DNA of 64,000 bases, taken from NCBI GenBank assembly GCA_037447655.1, contig JBBHKE010000159.1:338041-402040 (forward strand). Reading direction: 5' to 3'. Positions 24,640 through 36,525 of this stretch are shown here, one piece after another. This DNA is from Zygnema cylindricum. Taxonomy: Eukaryota; Streptophyta; Zygnematophyceae; Zygnematales; Zygnemataceae. The stretch's first letter is position 1, and each line of letters starts with the position of its first letter. The position numbers and the translations under genes are program-made. The notes under the pieces are model-generated. The model ran no database searches. It was not told the DNA's origin and saw nothing but the letters and a program-made list of their open reading frames with translations.

Positions 24640-26216
24640 CCATTCCTACTCTCTCCTTTCCCTTTTCCTTTCTCACTCCCTCTCCTTCTCCTTCTCCCTC
24701 TCCTTCTCCTTCTCCCTCCTTTCTCCCTCGCTCTCCCTCTCTCTCTTACCTGCTTCCTTGCCTTCGACCTCGCCGCTGACTCACTATTCTGTTCTCTCCT
24801 CCCTAACCCAATCCCTCTCTGCCATGTCCATCTCCTTCTCCCTTTCTTCTCTCTCTCCTTCTCCCTTTCTTCTCTCTCTCCTTCTCCCTCTCCGTCTCCC
24901 TCTCCAGCTGTCTTCCTTCGAAAGGCAGCCATGGAGTCCGCAGCAGCCATGGCGGGCGGCTGCGCCCAGTCTGCTGCTCGCTCGCGGCCCTGCCCACGAG
25001 GCGGCCCGGGGCGGGGAGGCTTGCACAGGGGGGCGAGGGAAGGCGAGGGAGCACACGCCTGGCCGAGGAGAGGACAGCTGGCGTCAGGTAGCCGGAACCA
25101 CACTGCCTGGCAACGGACCTCACTTGTCAACTGCATGCCGTTTCCCCCCCTCCTCTCTCTCTCTCTCTCTCTCTCTCCCCCTCTCCCTCTCTCTCCCTCC
25201 CTCCCTCCCTCTCCCTCTTTCTTCAGTGTGACAACTGTCAACTTGTCGCACATTCTCCCGCTTTCCCTCTCTGCCATGTCCCTCTCCGTCTCCCTAACCC
25301 TCTCTTATCCCTCTCCCTCTCCCTCTCCCTCTCCCTTTCGCTCTCCCTCTCCCGCTCTCTTCCTTTCCGTCTCCCCCTTTCCTTCTACTTCTCTTCAGTG
25401 TGACAACTGTTGCGTTGTCAAAATATTCTCTCGCTCTTCTTGCTCTCTCCTTCCTTTCCCTCTCTCCCTTTCCCACTTCCTCTCGACAACTGCCGGCTTT
25501 TCTCTCTTTGCTCTCTCTCTCTCTCTTACTCTCCCTTTCTTCCCCCCTCTCCCTCCCTTCCGTTTGACATTTGTCACAAATAGGCGTGACAACTGTCGGA
25601 AATTCTCTCTCTCCCTCCTCTCTCTGCCCCCCTTTTCCTCTCTCCATTTCCCTTTCGCTCTCCGTCTCCCTATCTTCAGTGTGACATTTATCACAAACAG
25701 CCGTGACATATGGGAACAAAGAGGAAGAGGCCGCCACCTCTTCCTCCTTATCCCTCCCGCCCTCTCCTTCTCCCTCTCGCTCTTTCTCTCGCCCTCCCTC
25801 TCTCTCCCCATTTCTTCAGGTGACAACTGTCAAGCTGTCGCAAATTCTCTTGCTTTTCCTCTCTGCCATGTCCCTCTCCCTCTCCCTAACACTCTCTTCT
25901 CCCTCTCCCTCTTCCTCTCTTCTCCCTCTCCCTCTCTCTCTCTCTCTTCCTTTCTTTCCCCCTCTCCCTCTCTTCCGTGTGACATTTGTCACAAATAGGC
26001 GTGACAGCTGTCAGAAATTCTCTCTTCCCCTCCTCTCTTCCCCTCCTCTCTTCCCCCCCTTTTTCCTCTCTCCATTTCCCTTTCGCTTTCCGTCTCCCTA
26101 TTCTCCAGTGTGACATTTGTCACAAACAGCTGTGACATATGAGAACAAAGAGGAAGAGGCCGCCACCTCTTCCTCCTTATCCCTCCTGCCCTCTCCTTCT
26201 CCCTCTCTCTCTCTCA
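24640..26216. repeat. long pyrimidine tract with embedded tandem repeat units
   Basis: About 1.5 kb of CTCTCCCT-type sequence on the plus strand. Embedded units of roughly 300 bp each carry GTGTGACATTTGTCACAAA, GTGACAACTGTC, and twice a hairpin word, GAGGAAGAGG-CCGCCA-CCTCTTCCTC (25720-25745, 26147-26172). Long frames through it translate as Ser/Pro/Leu monotony and are not genes. One GC-rich non-repetitive island lies at about 24930-25140. Confidence 0.85.
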
Positions 26217-27130
26217 GGTGCTCAGTGCAACAAGCCGTACAACAGCTTTTAGTAGGCATGGATGGTTTTACTTTATCCACTTTAAACCATGTATCCACTT
26301 TAGGCTTCAATTTATAATGGTCAGGTATAAAAATCCTATAAACCTATAAGCCTCTAAGCCTAAAAGCCCAATAGGTACTGGAGCCTATAAATTTAACTAA
26401 CGGCCTATAAATTTAAATAACAAGAGACAGGTCCCAATTAGTAGTTTTTATCTGAAGTTTATCTGGAAACAAAGGAGACCGAGGGTCCCCGAAAGCTGTA
26501 CTGAAAATTGCAATTACAGGTAAACATTTTTTCGGCCAGTAAATTATTTTGTCTTGTGCATTATTTTCAACTGTTGGGATTTCCTTTTGGGATAAAGCTT
26601 TTAATTGATCTTCAAGTTTAGAAACAGTTCAACACTAATAGTGGTACATCAAAGTGGTTTTTTTTATCAAGTTGTTTTTGATTGTTGATCAAAATTAATC
26701 ACATACACATGAATTTGCAAGTATGCAAGCTCTCATGGATGGTGGTTCTTAAAATTTCCAATCCATCTTTTTTCAACCCAGGTAGTGACTATTTTTGCAT
26801 GTTAATTATAGTCTATCGCAGTGATAAGAGGTTCAAAATTTTGTTTGAAAATCAGCAATCAATTCCTAACATTGTGATTTCCATTTCAATGTCGATCAAA
26901 AACAATTTTCTCCTTCTCCAATTTTCTTTCAAGTCAAGCTTTGAGAAGGAGGATGTAAGAAAAAACTTACAGGAGAGAAAAAGTTTACAGGAGAGTTTGA
27001 TATTCATCTGTTCTTATATTTGTCTCTTTGCAGATTATTCAATTTATGGCCAGATCGGTTTTATTAGCATCAGGAGGAGCGTATGTATCCCAATACAACC
27101 AACCCCATTGAACTTTATCATTCAATTGTC
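26217..27130. other. spacer, no recognised gene
   Basis: AT-rich sequence with a short CCTATAAA/GCCTAT low-complexity patch at 26330-26420. A frame of about 220 codons from 26682 has no recognisable domain. Confidence 0.4.
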
Positions 27131-27990
27131 ACGCAGCAAATTGTTGACGCTATTTTGCAATGCAGCACATTGTCAACACTATTTTGCGATGCAGCAAATT
27201 GTCGACACTATTTTGCGATGCAGCAAATTGTCGACATTGTTTTACGGAACTCAGACGATTGCACTCAGGCAGGCGCTTCCCTTTTCCTTTTCCTTTGCCT
27301 TTTCTTTATATCCCTATTTCTCACAGGATCCCAGCTGTACAAAATGGTAGCAGTGAACAATGTTTTGATAGGCGTGCACATACCTTATCCGTCGTTCGTA
27401 CCCATAGTGGGTGACTTGGAACGGCTTTTCACGTTGTTATCATGGTAAATATGCAGGTGCAAAGTGTCTGTGTCTAAGAGGGGAAAATACATACCGCGAA
27501 CCCTGCTTTTGGATGATCGCATGGTTTTGGTCGACTTTGCGAAGATATTTCCACTCACCCCAAAAACATTTCAACTTTTCAAATGCATTGCCTTACTTTT
27601 GTTCTAATGTTTTTTTTTGTTTTTCTTTCTCTCTTCCACAGAGAGAGAGGGAAAAAAGGACGAGAGCCGCCACATCATCCTCTTTATCCCTCTTCTTACA
27701 CTCTTTTCATTGCTCTTCTATTTCGCTAGCATTGCTTTATTTATCTCTTCTTTGTTTTTTTTTTGTCCCTTACTTCTCCTTACTAAAATATCTTTTTGTT
27801 GTTTCTTTTCCTTATTTTGCCGTGTAGCACGGGAGTATTTGGAGGACTCCCTCTCTCCCTCTTTCCTTTCCTACTTACCTCCCATCCTCATTTTTCTGAT
27901 TATTTGGAAGTGCTTGGCGCCCCAGATGCGTATTCTCCTGCAGCATCCATCACAGCGCGGCCAATTGGTGGCTGAAGGAGGAGTCCGCCT
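27131..27990 (+). repeat. dispersed repeat, copy A
   Basis: Begins with about four tandem 29-bp units (core GCAAATTGTCGAC ... CTATTTTGC), then GGAACTCAGACGATTGCAC, CACAGGATCCCAGCTGTAC and GGTCGACTTTGCGAAG. A pyrimidine/purine patch with AGAGCCGCCAC follows, and it closes with CACGGGAGTATTTGGAGGAC and GGCGCCCCAGA. The same order recurs at 28703-29470 and 36526-37180. Short open stretches with splice-like borders suggest copied gene fragments, but no protein family is recognised. Confidence 0.75.
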
Positions 27991-28199
27991 TTTCGCAAAA
28001 TGAAGAGCAGGAGAAGTGGCCGGCGGAGGTCGTGAGTGTCGGAAAGCAGCAAGTCCCAAACCAAAGCTGCCATACACGTCCAATATGAATAAAAACCCTG
28101 CCATGGTATGTATAGCTAATTCTCGAAGCAATTTCCTTGTTTTTTATTGTTGATGCTTCTAATAATCACAAACGCTTCTGACTCCTAACTCCTGGCAAA

Positions 28200-28670
28200 G
28201 GCCTCGACTATCTTATTTAAACACTTTCCTCTTTAAACGCAACCTATTTACACATTATTCTGTTTAAACATACATCCTGTCAAAACACTGTCCTGTTTAC
28301 GCGATATCATGTTTAAACACTATCCGGTTTCAAAACTATCCTGTTCCAACGTGACCCTATTTTACCACTATCCTGTTTAACCACTACCAATTTAAACACA
28401 ATCCTGTTTAAACTCTATCCTGTTTTAACATTATCCCGTTGATATCACTATTGTGTAACACAATCCTCTTTAAACACTATCATGTTTAAGCATTGTCCTA
28501 TCTAAAAATTGTTTTGTTTAAACGCTATCTTGTTTAAACACTATTTTATTTCACACAATCCTGTTTAAACACTATCCTGTTTTAACACTACCTTGTTTCA
28601 ATACAATCCTGTTTTTAACATTATCCTGTTTCACACTACCCTGTTTTAACACCATCCTGTTTTCAACATG
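28200..28670. repeat. TTTAAACACTATCCTG satellite
   Basis: About 28 imperfect 16-bp units (CACTATCCTGTTTAAA) immediately precede repeat copy B. The same satellite precedes copy C (36280-36480). A related 14-15-bp form is at 50158-50235. Confidence 0.9.
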
Positions 28671-28702
28671 TTGACAAGTTGCAGGGGGTATTGGAGTCAC
28701 GC

Positions 28703-29470
28703 CGATGCAGCAAATTGTCGACGCTATTTTGCGATGCAGCAAATTGTCGACGGTGTTTTACGTAACTCAGACGATTGCACTCAGGCAGGCGCTTCCCGCT
28801 TCTTTTTTCCTTTTCCTTTGCCTTTTCCTTTTCCTTTTGTCCCTATTTCTCACAGGATCCCAGCTGTACAAAATGGTAGCACAAAGTGGTAGCAGCGAAG
28901 ACTGTTTTGATAGGCGTGCACATACCTTATCCGTCGTTCGTAACCATAGTGCGTGACTTGGAACGGCTTTTCACGTTGTTAACATGGTAAATGTGCAGGT
29001 GCAAAGTGTCCGTGTCTGAGAGGGGAAAATACACACCGCGAACCCTGCTTTTGGATGATCGCATGGTTTTGGTCGACTTTGCGAAGATATTTCCACTCAC
29101 CCCAAAAACATTTCAGCTTTTGAAATGCATTGCCTTACTTTTGTTCTAATGTTTTTTTTTGTTTTTCTTTCTCTCTTCCATAGAAAGAGAGGGAAAAGAG
29201 GACGAGAGCCGCCACCTCGTCCTCTTTCTCCCTCTTCGTACACTCTTTTCATTGCTCTTCTATTTCGCTAGCTTTGCTTTACTAAAATATCTTTTTGTTG
29301 TTTCTTTTTCTCATTTTGCCGTGTAGCACGGGAGTATTTGGAGGACTCCCTCTCTCCCTCTTTCCTTTCCTACTTACCTCCCTTCCTCATTTTTCTGATT
29401 ATTTGGAGGTGCTTGGCGCCCCAGACGTATTTTTCTGCAGCATCCAGCTTGCGGTCCTATGGTGGTGGCC
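28703..29470 (+). repeat. dispersed repeat, copy B
   Basis: Very similar to copy A, but with two of the 29-bp units instead of four and a duplicated TGGTAGCA motif near 28875. It also lacks the middle part of the pyrimidine patch. The final part diverges after GGCGCCCCAGACG. Confidence 0.75.
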
Positions 29471-30047
29471 AGCTCAGCACAGATGGAGGAAGGATCTTTG
29501 CCCTTTCCTGTCCCTCTCCTGTCTCTTTCCCTCTCCCTCTCCCTCTCCCTCTCCTTACTCCTCCCCTTGGAAACGGATAGCCGATGTTTGATAAATCGTC
29601 CCCGTATCTTGAAATGAAATTTTGATGTATCGAGATGAGTTAACGGTTATATAACGATCGCCATACCTCGTATGTTGAGTTCTTGAGAATATTCCATACA
29701 ATTTTTTGTATATTGTTTCCGTGATAAAATGAACAAACCCCCCACCTTTCACCATATAAGTTTTTTTAGGTTTTTTTAGGCTTTTTTAGGGTTTGATAGA
29801 TATATTAGGCACTGTTTGATATTCGATATGCATAATATCGAGCTTATCGCAATAATATTTCCCGATGCACAAGAGAAGTTTTTTGACTTTTTTCACTTTT
29901 TGAATTGCCGATATCATATGAGCCAAAGTTCGACATTTTGTCGGTTTTGCACTTCGATTAGTGCGAGAAAGTCAGAATTCGAAATTAATATTTTTAGCGA
30001 CGGTTCTGTTGCGGCCTCATGAAATTCACTAATTTAGTAAGGGACCA
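29471..30047. other. spacer with a worn ATATCG-rich stretch
   Basis: A pyrimidine tract (29505-29560) is followed by sequence with scattered CGATATGC, ATATCGAGC and GTATCGAG words that resemble hAT interiors. No terminal repeats could be matched. Confidence 0.4.
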
Positions 30048-30281
30048 TACAGTACACCGAGTATCGCTATTAGTCTGTTTTTTTGCAATTCAAACATCTT
30101 TTCTCCGTACACACTTATCGAATAATATATCAGATGGTTGCTATTAAAGAAAAAGATTCTCACCTTCCGATAGGCGGCCTCTATTTTAAAATTGGACAAG
30201 TGTGGACGGAGAAAAGATGTTTTATGCGGAGAAAAAAAATATTAACACTAATAGCTATATACACGGTCTTCTAGTGTACAA
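30048..30281. mobile_element. TACACCG-family element with a different interior, copy D
   Basis: The left end TACAGTACACCGAGTATCGC is followed by ATTCAAACATCTTTTCTCCG. The right part has GTGTGGACGGAGAAAAGATG and ends CTAATAGCTATATACACGGT. The inner ATC(T)TTTCTCCG/CGGAGAAAAGAT arms are inverted repeats, unlike copies A-C. Confidence 0.65.
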
Positions 30282-30284
30282 TAA

Positions 30285-30509
30285 GTACAGTACACCGTGA
30301 ATCACTATTAATGTTAATGTTTTTTTAGCCACTTCAAACATCTTTTCTCAGTAGACACTTGTCTGATTTTCAATTGGATACCGCGACTTGAAAGCTGAGA
30401 ATCTTACATTTTAGTCGCAATCGTCATGTCCACAATCCGACATGTGTGTACGGAGTACAGATGTTTTAAGTGGCAAAAAAGTAGTAACACTAATAGCAAT
30501 TCACGGTAA
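30285..30509. mobile_element. TACACCG-family element, copy E
   Basis: Starts TACAGTACACCGTGAATCAC and ends CTAATAGCAATTCACGGTA. It has the same interior arms (CAAACATCTTTTCTCAGTAG, CGGAGTACAGATGTTT) as copy D, which it almost touches. Confidence 0.75.
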
Positions 30510-30966
30510 TATACTTGTATTGTATTGTGCTAACAAATTACCGATGTCTTTGTTAACTTGTTACACATTGAGACACTTTGTAAATCGTGTACATAGAATC
30601 TTCGCTAAAGTACAAAGTAAGTTCGCGAATTTACAATTACATAGGGCCGTACCCTAACGTAGTGCTCCTATTCAGCTTTTATCGACCTTGAAATCCCATA
30701 GCTAAAGTGTACAGCCTCTGCACTTGCCAAACTAAGGGTGCGTCTCCATGTATTGCAAACTTAGTGAAATTACTTTGTTTTTTAGCGCAAATCCGGCGGA
30801 CCCGGATTTCAAGTGTCCCTATGTGTACCAAACGATGTTGTCACTTAAAGGCGTGATCATTGTATACGTCCACAATGCGCGTGACGGCTATCGACAGTTG
30901 ACAATCTGTGATGACGCACGAAATTGTGAAAAAATGCTTTGAATGTCGCATAACCTTGCGTGTCAT
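30510..30966. other. spacer, no gene recognised
   Basis: Nothing recognisable on either strand. Confidence 0.4.
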
Positions 30967-32430
30967 TTGTAGACATTCGACCTTCTAACACAATGCCATA
31001 GAGGATGTCCATGGGTGAAGAAGTGTTGATTCCGCTACCTTTCTTCTACATTGCCTCTTTGGAAAATTGCACGCGCTTTGAACCCTTGTTCTACCTCATA
31101 GGTTGCATAGTGAGGTAAGATGCAAGGAGGCAACTCCCTCTCGAATTTCACTTTGGCATCAATACTTGACAATCCTTTTTTCCTCCCTCAAAATCTTATC
31201 TTTTTTCCTCACAGTTTTTTTTATCCTTCCAATCTTATCTTTCACCTTCAAAATCTTATCTTTCTCCCTTCAATCTTATCTCTTTCCCTCAATCCTTTTT
31301 TCCTCCCTCAAAATCTTATCTTTTTTCCTCACAGTTTTTTTTATCCTTCCAATCTTATCTTTCACCTTCAAAATCTTATCTTTCTCCCTTCAATCTTATC
31401 TCTTTCCCTCTAATCTTATCTCTCTCCCTTCAATCTTATCTTTCTCCCTTCAACCTAGTTCCCTCTCTCGCAATCTCATCTTCCTCCCTCAAACTAATCT
31501 TGATGGGAAACGAGGATGGTGTATCTTGATGGGAAATGAGGATGGTGTATCTTTATGGGAAACGGGGATGGTCTTAGAAAGACAACGGAAAATTTGAGAA
31601 GTTGGGGAGGAAATTGGTCAACTGGTTGTGAAAACAGGTCCACGTGGAGCAGTGAGATTGGATCATGGAACCTGGCTTGTATTTTTTTTGACAGGCTTTT
31701 GGAGAAAATAGAGGTGAAGGGTCAATTTGCTATTGATTTCGCATTGCGAGGGGAGAGAGAGGAGGGAGATGAGAGAGGGGGGAGAGAGAGGAAATAAGAA
31801 GGGGAGGAGAGGGCGAGAGAGGGAGAGTGGGGAACTTAGGGTAGACTTTTCCGTTTTTTGGTTCTTTCATTGTATGGTTATTTTGTTTTTGGTTATTTAT
31901 ATTCTTTCAAATCAAACATTGATAATCATTGCAAGCCGAATGAGAACTGTTGTCTGTAGTTAGCTCTTTTGGTTATATATATTGAGTTTGTTTTTAACAC
32001 TTTTGGTTATCGATTCATTTTATTTTTCATTTCTTAGAGCTTTTTAAGTGTAAAAAAAAAAAAAAGAGTTTAGGATGGGAGGAGTGGGAATAGGAGTTAG
32101 AGCGGGAGTAGAAGTGGGAGAGGGAGAGGGAGAGAGTTTTAAGATGGGAGTTTGGGAGTGGATGGGATGGTTTGGTTTAGGTTTTGTTGGTATTACATTT
32201 TATACAGGTGGTCCTTTAAGGTTTTTTAGGGATCTTAGGAGATTTTATGTGTTTTCCAAGTGGTCACTAGAGGAAGAGGGGGCGAGACGACACTTTCGGT
32301 CAATTTGGAGCAATAAACAAAAACTTCGGGTTCTCGAGAACAATACGCAATAATAGAATTTGTAAAAGCTTTATTGACCATTTCGAAGGTGAGTTTTTTT
32401 ATGTTTTTCATAAGTTTGATTTTTTTTGTT
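30967..32430. repeat. tandem 1.4-kb repeat, copy 1
   Basis: Starts TTTGTAGACATTCGACCTTC. In order it contains a minus-strand coding-like stretch (about 31135-30970), an AATCTTATCTTTCTCCCTTC minisatellite (31165-31480) and a G/A patch (31747-31830). A 92-codon plus-strand frame follows (32075-32353, MGGVGIGVRAGVEVGEGEGE...). The minus-strand stretch (IDAKV, FERELPPCILPHY, YEVEQGFKARAIFQRGN) carries indels relative to copy 2 that break its frame. Neither product is recognised. Confidence 0.85.
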
Positions 32431-32437
32431 TGTGACA

Positions 32438-34220
32438 TTTGTAGACGTTCAACCATAGATGTCCCGTGCGCATATTACGCACGGTATAAACTAACGAATA
32501 CTACTTACGGTACGCATCAAACGCTTTTGAAAAGTTAATAAAATGCGTACCCTGCTTTGCACCCGTACATTATTTTTACAATTACGTATAGTGTCCGTCT
32601 ATGTTCGTACATTTTAGGGCTATTTAGAGGATTTTTTAGGGTTTCCAAGGTACATTGCCGTATGCTCCTTTCTATTTAAGTAAGGCTTGCGTAGATATTC
32701 CGTACTCTTAGGTTTGTTAGGGCACACTTTCATACAATTTCGGACATTTCTGTTAAATTTCCGTACTTTTTAAGATTTTTAAGGATTTTCTAAGATGACG
32801 CTTTCCGTACGTTTTTGTACATGGCCGTACAGCGAAATTTACATGAATTTTACGAAAAGTATGAAAAAGACGAATTTTACGTAGTTTTCGTAAAAAAGTT
32901 GAAATCCGTACGAATTGGACATCAACGCGTTCAACCTTCTAACACTCTGCCATAGAGGATGTCCATTGGGTGAAGAAGTGTCGATTCCCCTACCTTTCTT
33001 CTACGGTTGCCTCTTTGGAAAATTGCACGCGCTTTGAATCCTTGTTCTACCTCATAGGCTGCATAGTGAGGTAAGATGCAAGGAGGCAACTCCCTCTCGA
33101 ATTCCACTTTGGCATCAATACCTGACAATCCTTTTTTCCTCCCTCACAATCTTATCTTTCTTCCTCACAAATTGTGTTTATCCCTCCAATCTTATCTTTC
33201 ACCTTCACAATCTTATCTTTCTCCCTTCAATCTTATCTCTCTCCCTCCAATCCTATCTCTCTCCCTTCAATCTTATCTTTCTCCCTTCAATCTCGTTCCC
33301 TCTCTCGCAATCTCATCTTCCTCCCTCAAACTAATCTTGATGGGAAACGGGGATGGTCTCAAAAAGACAACAAAATTTTTGGGAACTTGGGGTGGAAGTT
33401 GGTCAACTGGTTGTGAAGACAGGTCCACGTGGAGCAGTGAGATTGGATCATGGAATACATGCCCTGGCTTCTATTTTTCTGACAGGCTCTTGGAGAAATA
33501 ACAGGTGAAGGGTCAATTTGCTATTGATTTTGCCTTGCAAGGGGAGAGAGAGGAGGGAGATGAGAGAGGGGGGAGAGAGAGGAAATAAGAAGGGGAGGAG
33601 AGGGTGAGAGAGGGAGAGTGGGGAACTTAGTGTAGACTTTTCCATTTTTTGGTTCTTTCATTGTATGGTTATTTTGTTTCTGGTTATTTCTATTCTTCAA
33701 CTCAAACATTGATAATCATTGCAAGCCGAATGAGAACCGTGGTGTGTTGTTAGCTCTTTTGGTTATGTATGTTGAGTTTGTTTTTAACACTTTTGGTTAT
33801 CTGCTCATTTTGCTTTTCATTTCTTAGAGTTTTTTAAGTGTAAAAAAAAAATAAAGAGTTTAGGATGGGAGGAGTGGGAATAGGAGTTAGAGCGGGAGTA
33901 GAAGTGGGAGAGGGAGAGGGAGAGAGTTTTAGGATGGGAGTTTGGGAGTGGATGGGATGGTTTGGTTTAGGTTTTGTTGGTATTACATTTTATATAGGTG
34001 GTCCTTTAAGGTTTTTTAGGGATCTTAGGAGATTTTATGTGTTTTCCAAGTGGTCACTAGAGGAAGAGGGGGCGAGACGACACTTTCGGTCAATTTGGAG
34101 CAATAAACAAAAACTTCGGGTTCTCGAGAACAATACGCAATAATAGAATTTGTAAAAGCTTTATTGACCATTTCGAAGGTGAGTTTTTTTATGTTTTTCA
34201 TAAGTTTGATTTTTTTTGTT
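32438..34220. repeat. tandem 1.4-kb repeat, copy 2, interrupted
   Basis: Same order as copy 1 with a shorter minisatellite (33140-33320) and a few substitutions. The minus-strand frame 33128-32931 is open for 65 codons, ending near LLHPMDILYGRVLEG. The 92-codon plus-strand frame (33865-34143) differs from copy 1 at two residues. A 474-bp hAT-type insertion splits the start of this copy. Confidence 0.85.
32454..32927. mobile_element. hAT-type insertion (CATAG family) in the second repeat copy
   Basis: Comparison with copy 1 shows an extra 474 bp flanked by the direct repeat CGTTCAAC (32446-32453, 32928-32935). The ends CATAGATGTCC and GGACATCAACG form an 11-bp inverted repeat with two mismatches. 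The interior is rich in CCGTAC words like the 14152-14968 element, whose TIR also starts CATAG. Confidence 0.75.
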
Positions 34221-34330
34221 TTGAATATTGGCTTTCTATCGGTTTATTTTCTTACAGTTTTAGAAATGAATTTGACATTTAAGGAAACTATTTACTAAAC
34301 TCGATAAAAACAATTCTATTAGGATTGCAA

Positions 34331-34915
34331 TGTGGGATTTTTTCAATGTGGGTTCGTTTTTAGTGTGGGTTAGTCTTGTCGCGCGTCACGTCGCGCATTT
34401 CATTTTGTTTCATTAGTACTTTTCAGTTTCGTTTGATCAAGTGTGAACGGTTTGGTCTATTTCGTTTGTGTACGGGACTTCTAGTACTTTCGGTTCGTGC
34501 TTTGTACTTATAACAGTTTCGTTTCACGTATGTTAAGTCGTACTTTAAGTATTGTACTTCTAAACGTTTCGTTTCGAGTAGTTTCAGTTTGCGTCATACT
34601 CTATTTTGCGTCGAAGTACATGTGACGCTTCTAGAATTAGATTTCTAGTTGTAATCTGCGACTAAGTTAAAATGCCAGCCAGTGAGGGAATTAGAGACTA
34701 CTAAGAAAATATTGTAGAATTAATGTGTGAGAATAATGTGAATTTCCTCTTCTGAATTATATATGTCTCTATCTATGTTCATGAGAAATTAATGTATGTC
34801 TATGAGCTGGTTGATAATTGACATCTAAAAAACCCTAAAAAACCTTAAAAATTCGCTTCCGCATTGTGCAATTTGTCAAATTTTTGCGCATTCCGATTGA
34901 GTCTCGATCCTTTCA
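34331..34915 (+). repeat. probable 5' LTR of a copia element
   Basis: Starts TGTGGG and ends TTTCA. Six bases later comes TATCGGAGC, close to the TATCAGAGC primer-binding site (initiator tRNA-Met) of plant copia elements. The second LTR is not available because of the assembly gap, so the left border is a guess. Confidence 0.45.
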
Positions 34916-34965
34916 ATTAATATCGGAGCAAGTTAGCTCCATATTGAGGATCTAGTGAGTTAGGC

Positions 34966-35701
34966 ATGGGAGGGAAGAAAAATAAGAACACACCCTCTTC
35001 ATCCGGACCGAGGATGCCTATGGGGACCTAGGGGACTCCGCCGACACCCGAGCCATCTCTTCTGGGTCCGAGCGAACGAGAATTCAGTTTCGGTGAAGGA
35101 ATTGCGCCAAAGTCCGAGGAGTCATTGCCAGCTAAACCCTTCGGATTGGATCAACCTAAAGAGAAGGAAAGTAATGGCATTCGCTTAGATAGAGACACTT
35201 ATAAGGAGTGGGACAAATTTATGAAAGAGAAGGATAAAAAGGTGAAAAATGAAAATGTTTTGGTGAAAGAGGAATCGGAGGGCAGCTCTAGTCCTAGTTC
35301 TAGTAGCAAGTCAGATAATTCGGATGATGATGAAAAATATAAGAAAGAAAAAAGAAAAATAGGGAAGAAGAAAATGGAAGAGGATTTTGATTTTGATAGT
35401 GAGTTGGAAGGAGAAGAAGATTTTCGAATGGGAGGCAAGCCGGTTATCTTCGATGGATCTAACTACGCTATTTGGAAGAAAAACATGAGAGCGAGTCTCA
35501 TCTTGAAGATGTTATGGAAGATCGTCAACGGCAAGGAGAAAATGCCAAAAGATCCCAAAGCGCAAAATTTGTGGAGATTGAAAGATATGGCGGCCATAAA
35601 TGGATTGATTCAAAGTTGTACCGGATCGGTCCATGATTATTTTCTTATTCATGATACCGCACATAAATGTTGGCAAGCGTTAGAAAATCATTTTGAGAAA
35701 G
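34966..35701 (+). pseudogene. copia retrotransposon gag, broken and truncated by assembly gap
   Basis: The reading frame begins at the ATG of 34966 shortly after the primer-binding site. An in-frame TAG at 35029-35031 interrupts it. It then stays open to the gap. After a Lys/Glu/Ser-rich acidic stretch (35220-35420) comes the gag core FDGSNYAIWKKNMRASLILK, then NGLIQSCTGSVHDY and CWQALENHFEK, typical of the UBN2/gag-pre region of Ty1/copia. The zinc knuckle, protease and the rest would lie in or beyond the gap, but the sequence after it (36007 on) is not copia. Confidence 0.85.
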
Positions 35702-36006
35702 NNNNNNNNNNNNNNNNNNNNNNNNNNNNNNNNNNNNNNNNNNNNNNNNNNNNNNNNNNNNNNNNNNNNNNNNNNNNNNNNNNNNNNNNNNNNNNNNNNN
35801 NNNNNNNNNNNNNNNNNNNNNNNNNNNNNNNNNNNNNNNNNNNNNNNNNNNNNNNNNNNNNNNNNNNNNNNNNNNNNNNNNNNNNNNNNNNNNNNNNNNN
35901 NNNNNNNNNNNNNNNNNNNNNNNNNNNNNNNNNNNNNNNNNNNNNNNNNNNNNNNNNNNNNNNNNNNNNNNNNNNNNNNNNNNNNNNNNNNNNNNNNNNN
36001 NNNNNN
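35702..36006. other. assembly gap (run of N)
   Basis: 305 undetermined bases. The two sides do not match each other, so the gap may hide a longer missing piece. Frames that cross it are meaningless. Confidence 1.
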
Positions 36007-36279
36007 TTGGAACGTGCCCTATTTTTTTTTTTGTTTTTGTTCTGTCCACCCTTTCTATTGTTCTCTTTTTTTTTTTGGTTCTCTCTTCGATTTTCTGACC
36101 ACCTGTCTTGTTTTTGTTTTTTTTTTTATCCCGTGCAAGGTTGTGTTAGGTGAACGATCAACTTGCGAAAGAGGAGGCTTCGGATGACACGAGAGGAGAG
36201 AGCTTATACAAGGAAGAAATTTATGTATGTTTATTCTTGACCTGCGTGTTATCGGATTTTTGCTCAAACCTTAAACACA

Positions 36280-36490
36280 TTATTCTGTAGAAACACTATA
36301 TGCTGTCTAAACACTGTCCTGTTTAATGGATACCTTGTTTAAACACTATCTTGTTTAAACACTATCTTGTTTAAACACTATCTTGTTTAAACACTATCTT
36401 GTTTAAATGCTTTATGTTTAAACGCTATTTTGTTTTAACACCCTCCTATTTAACACTATCTTGTTTCAATTGTCAACACTCTTCTGTTTC
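36280..36490. repeat. TTTAAACACTATCTTG satellite, second array
   Basis: About twelve 16-bp units of the type seen at 28200-28670, again directly before a copy of the dispersed repeat. Confidence 0.9.
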
Positions 36491-36525
36491 CAATATGTCA
36501 AGAGGTTGCAGGGGTACTGGCAACA

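Noticed and set aside
24475-25998. 507-codon plus-strand open frame
   Set aside because: It is Ser/Pro/Leu monotony encoded by a CTCTCCCT tract, and three frames are open at once. There is no domain and no exon structure.
26682-27350. 222-codon plus-strand frame
   Set aside because: No recognisable domain. Its second half runs through the 29-bp tandem units of repeat copy A.
35125-36153. Frame of 342 codons across the N run
   Set aside because: Undetermined bases join copia gag to unrelated T-rich sequence. Only the part before 35702 is meaningful.
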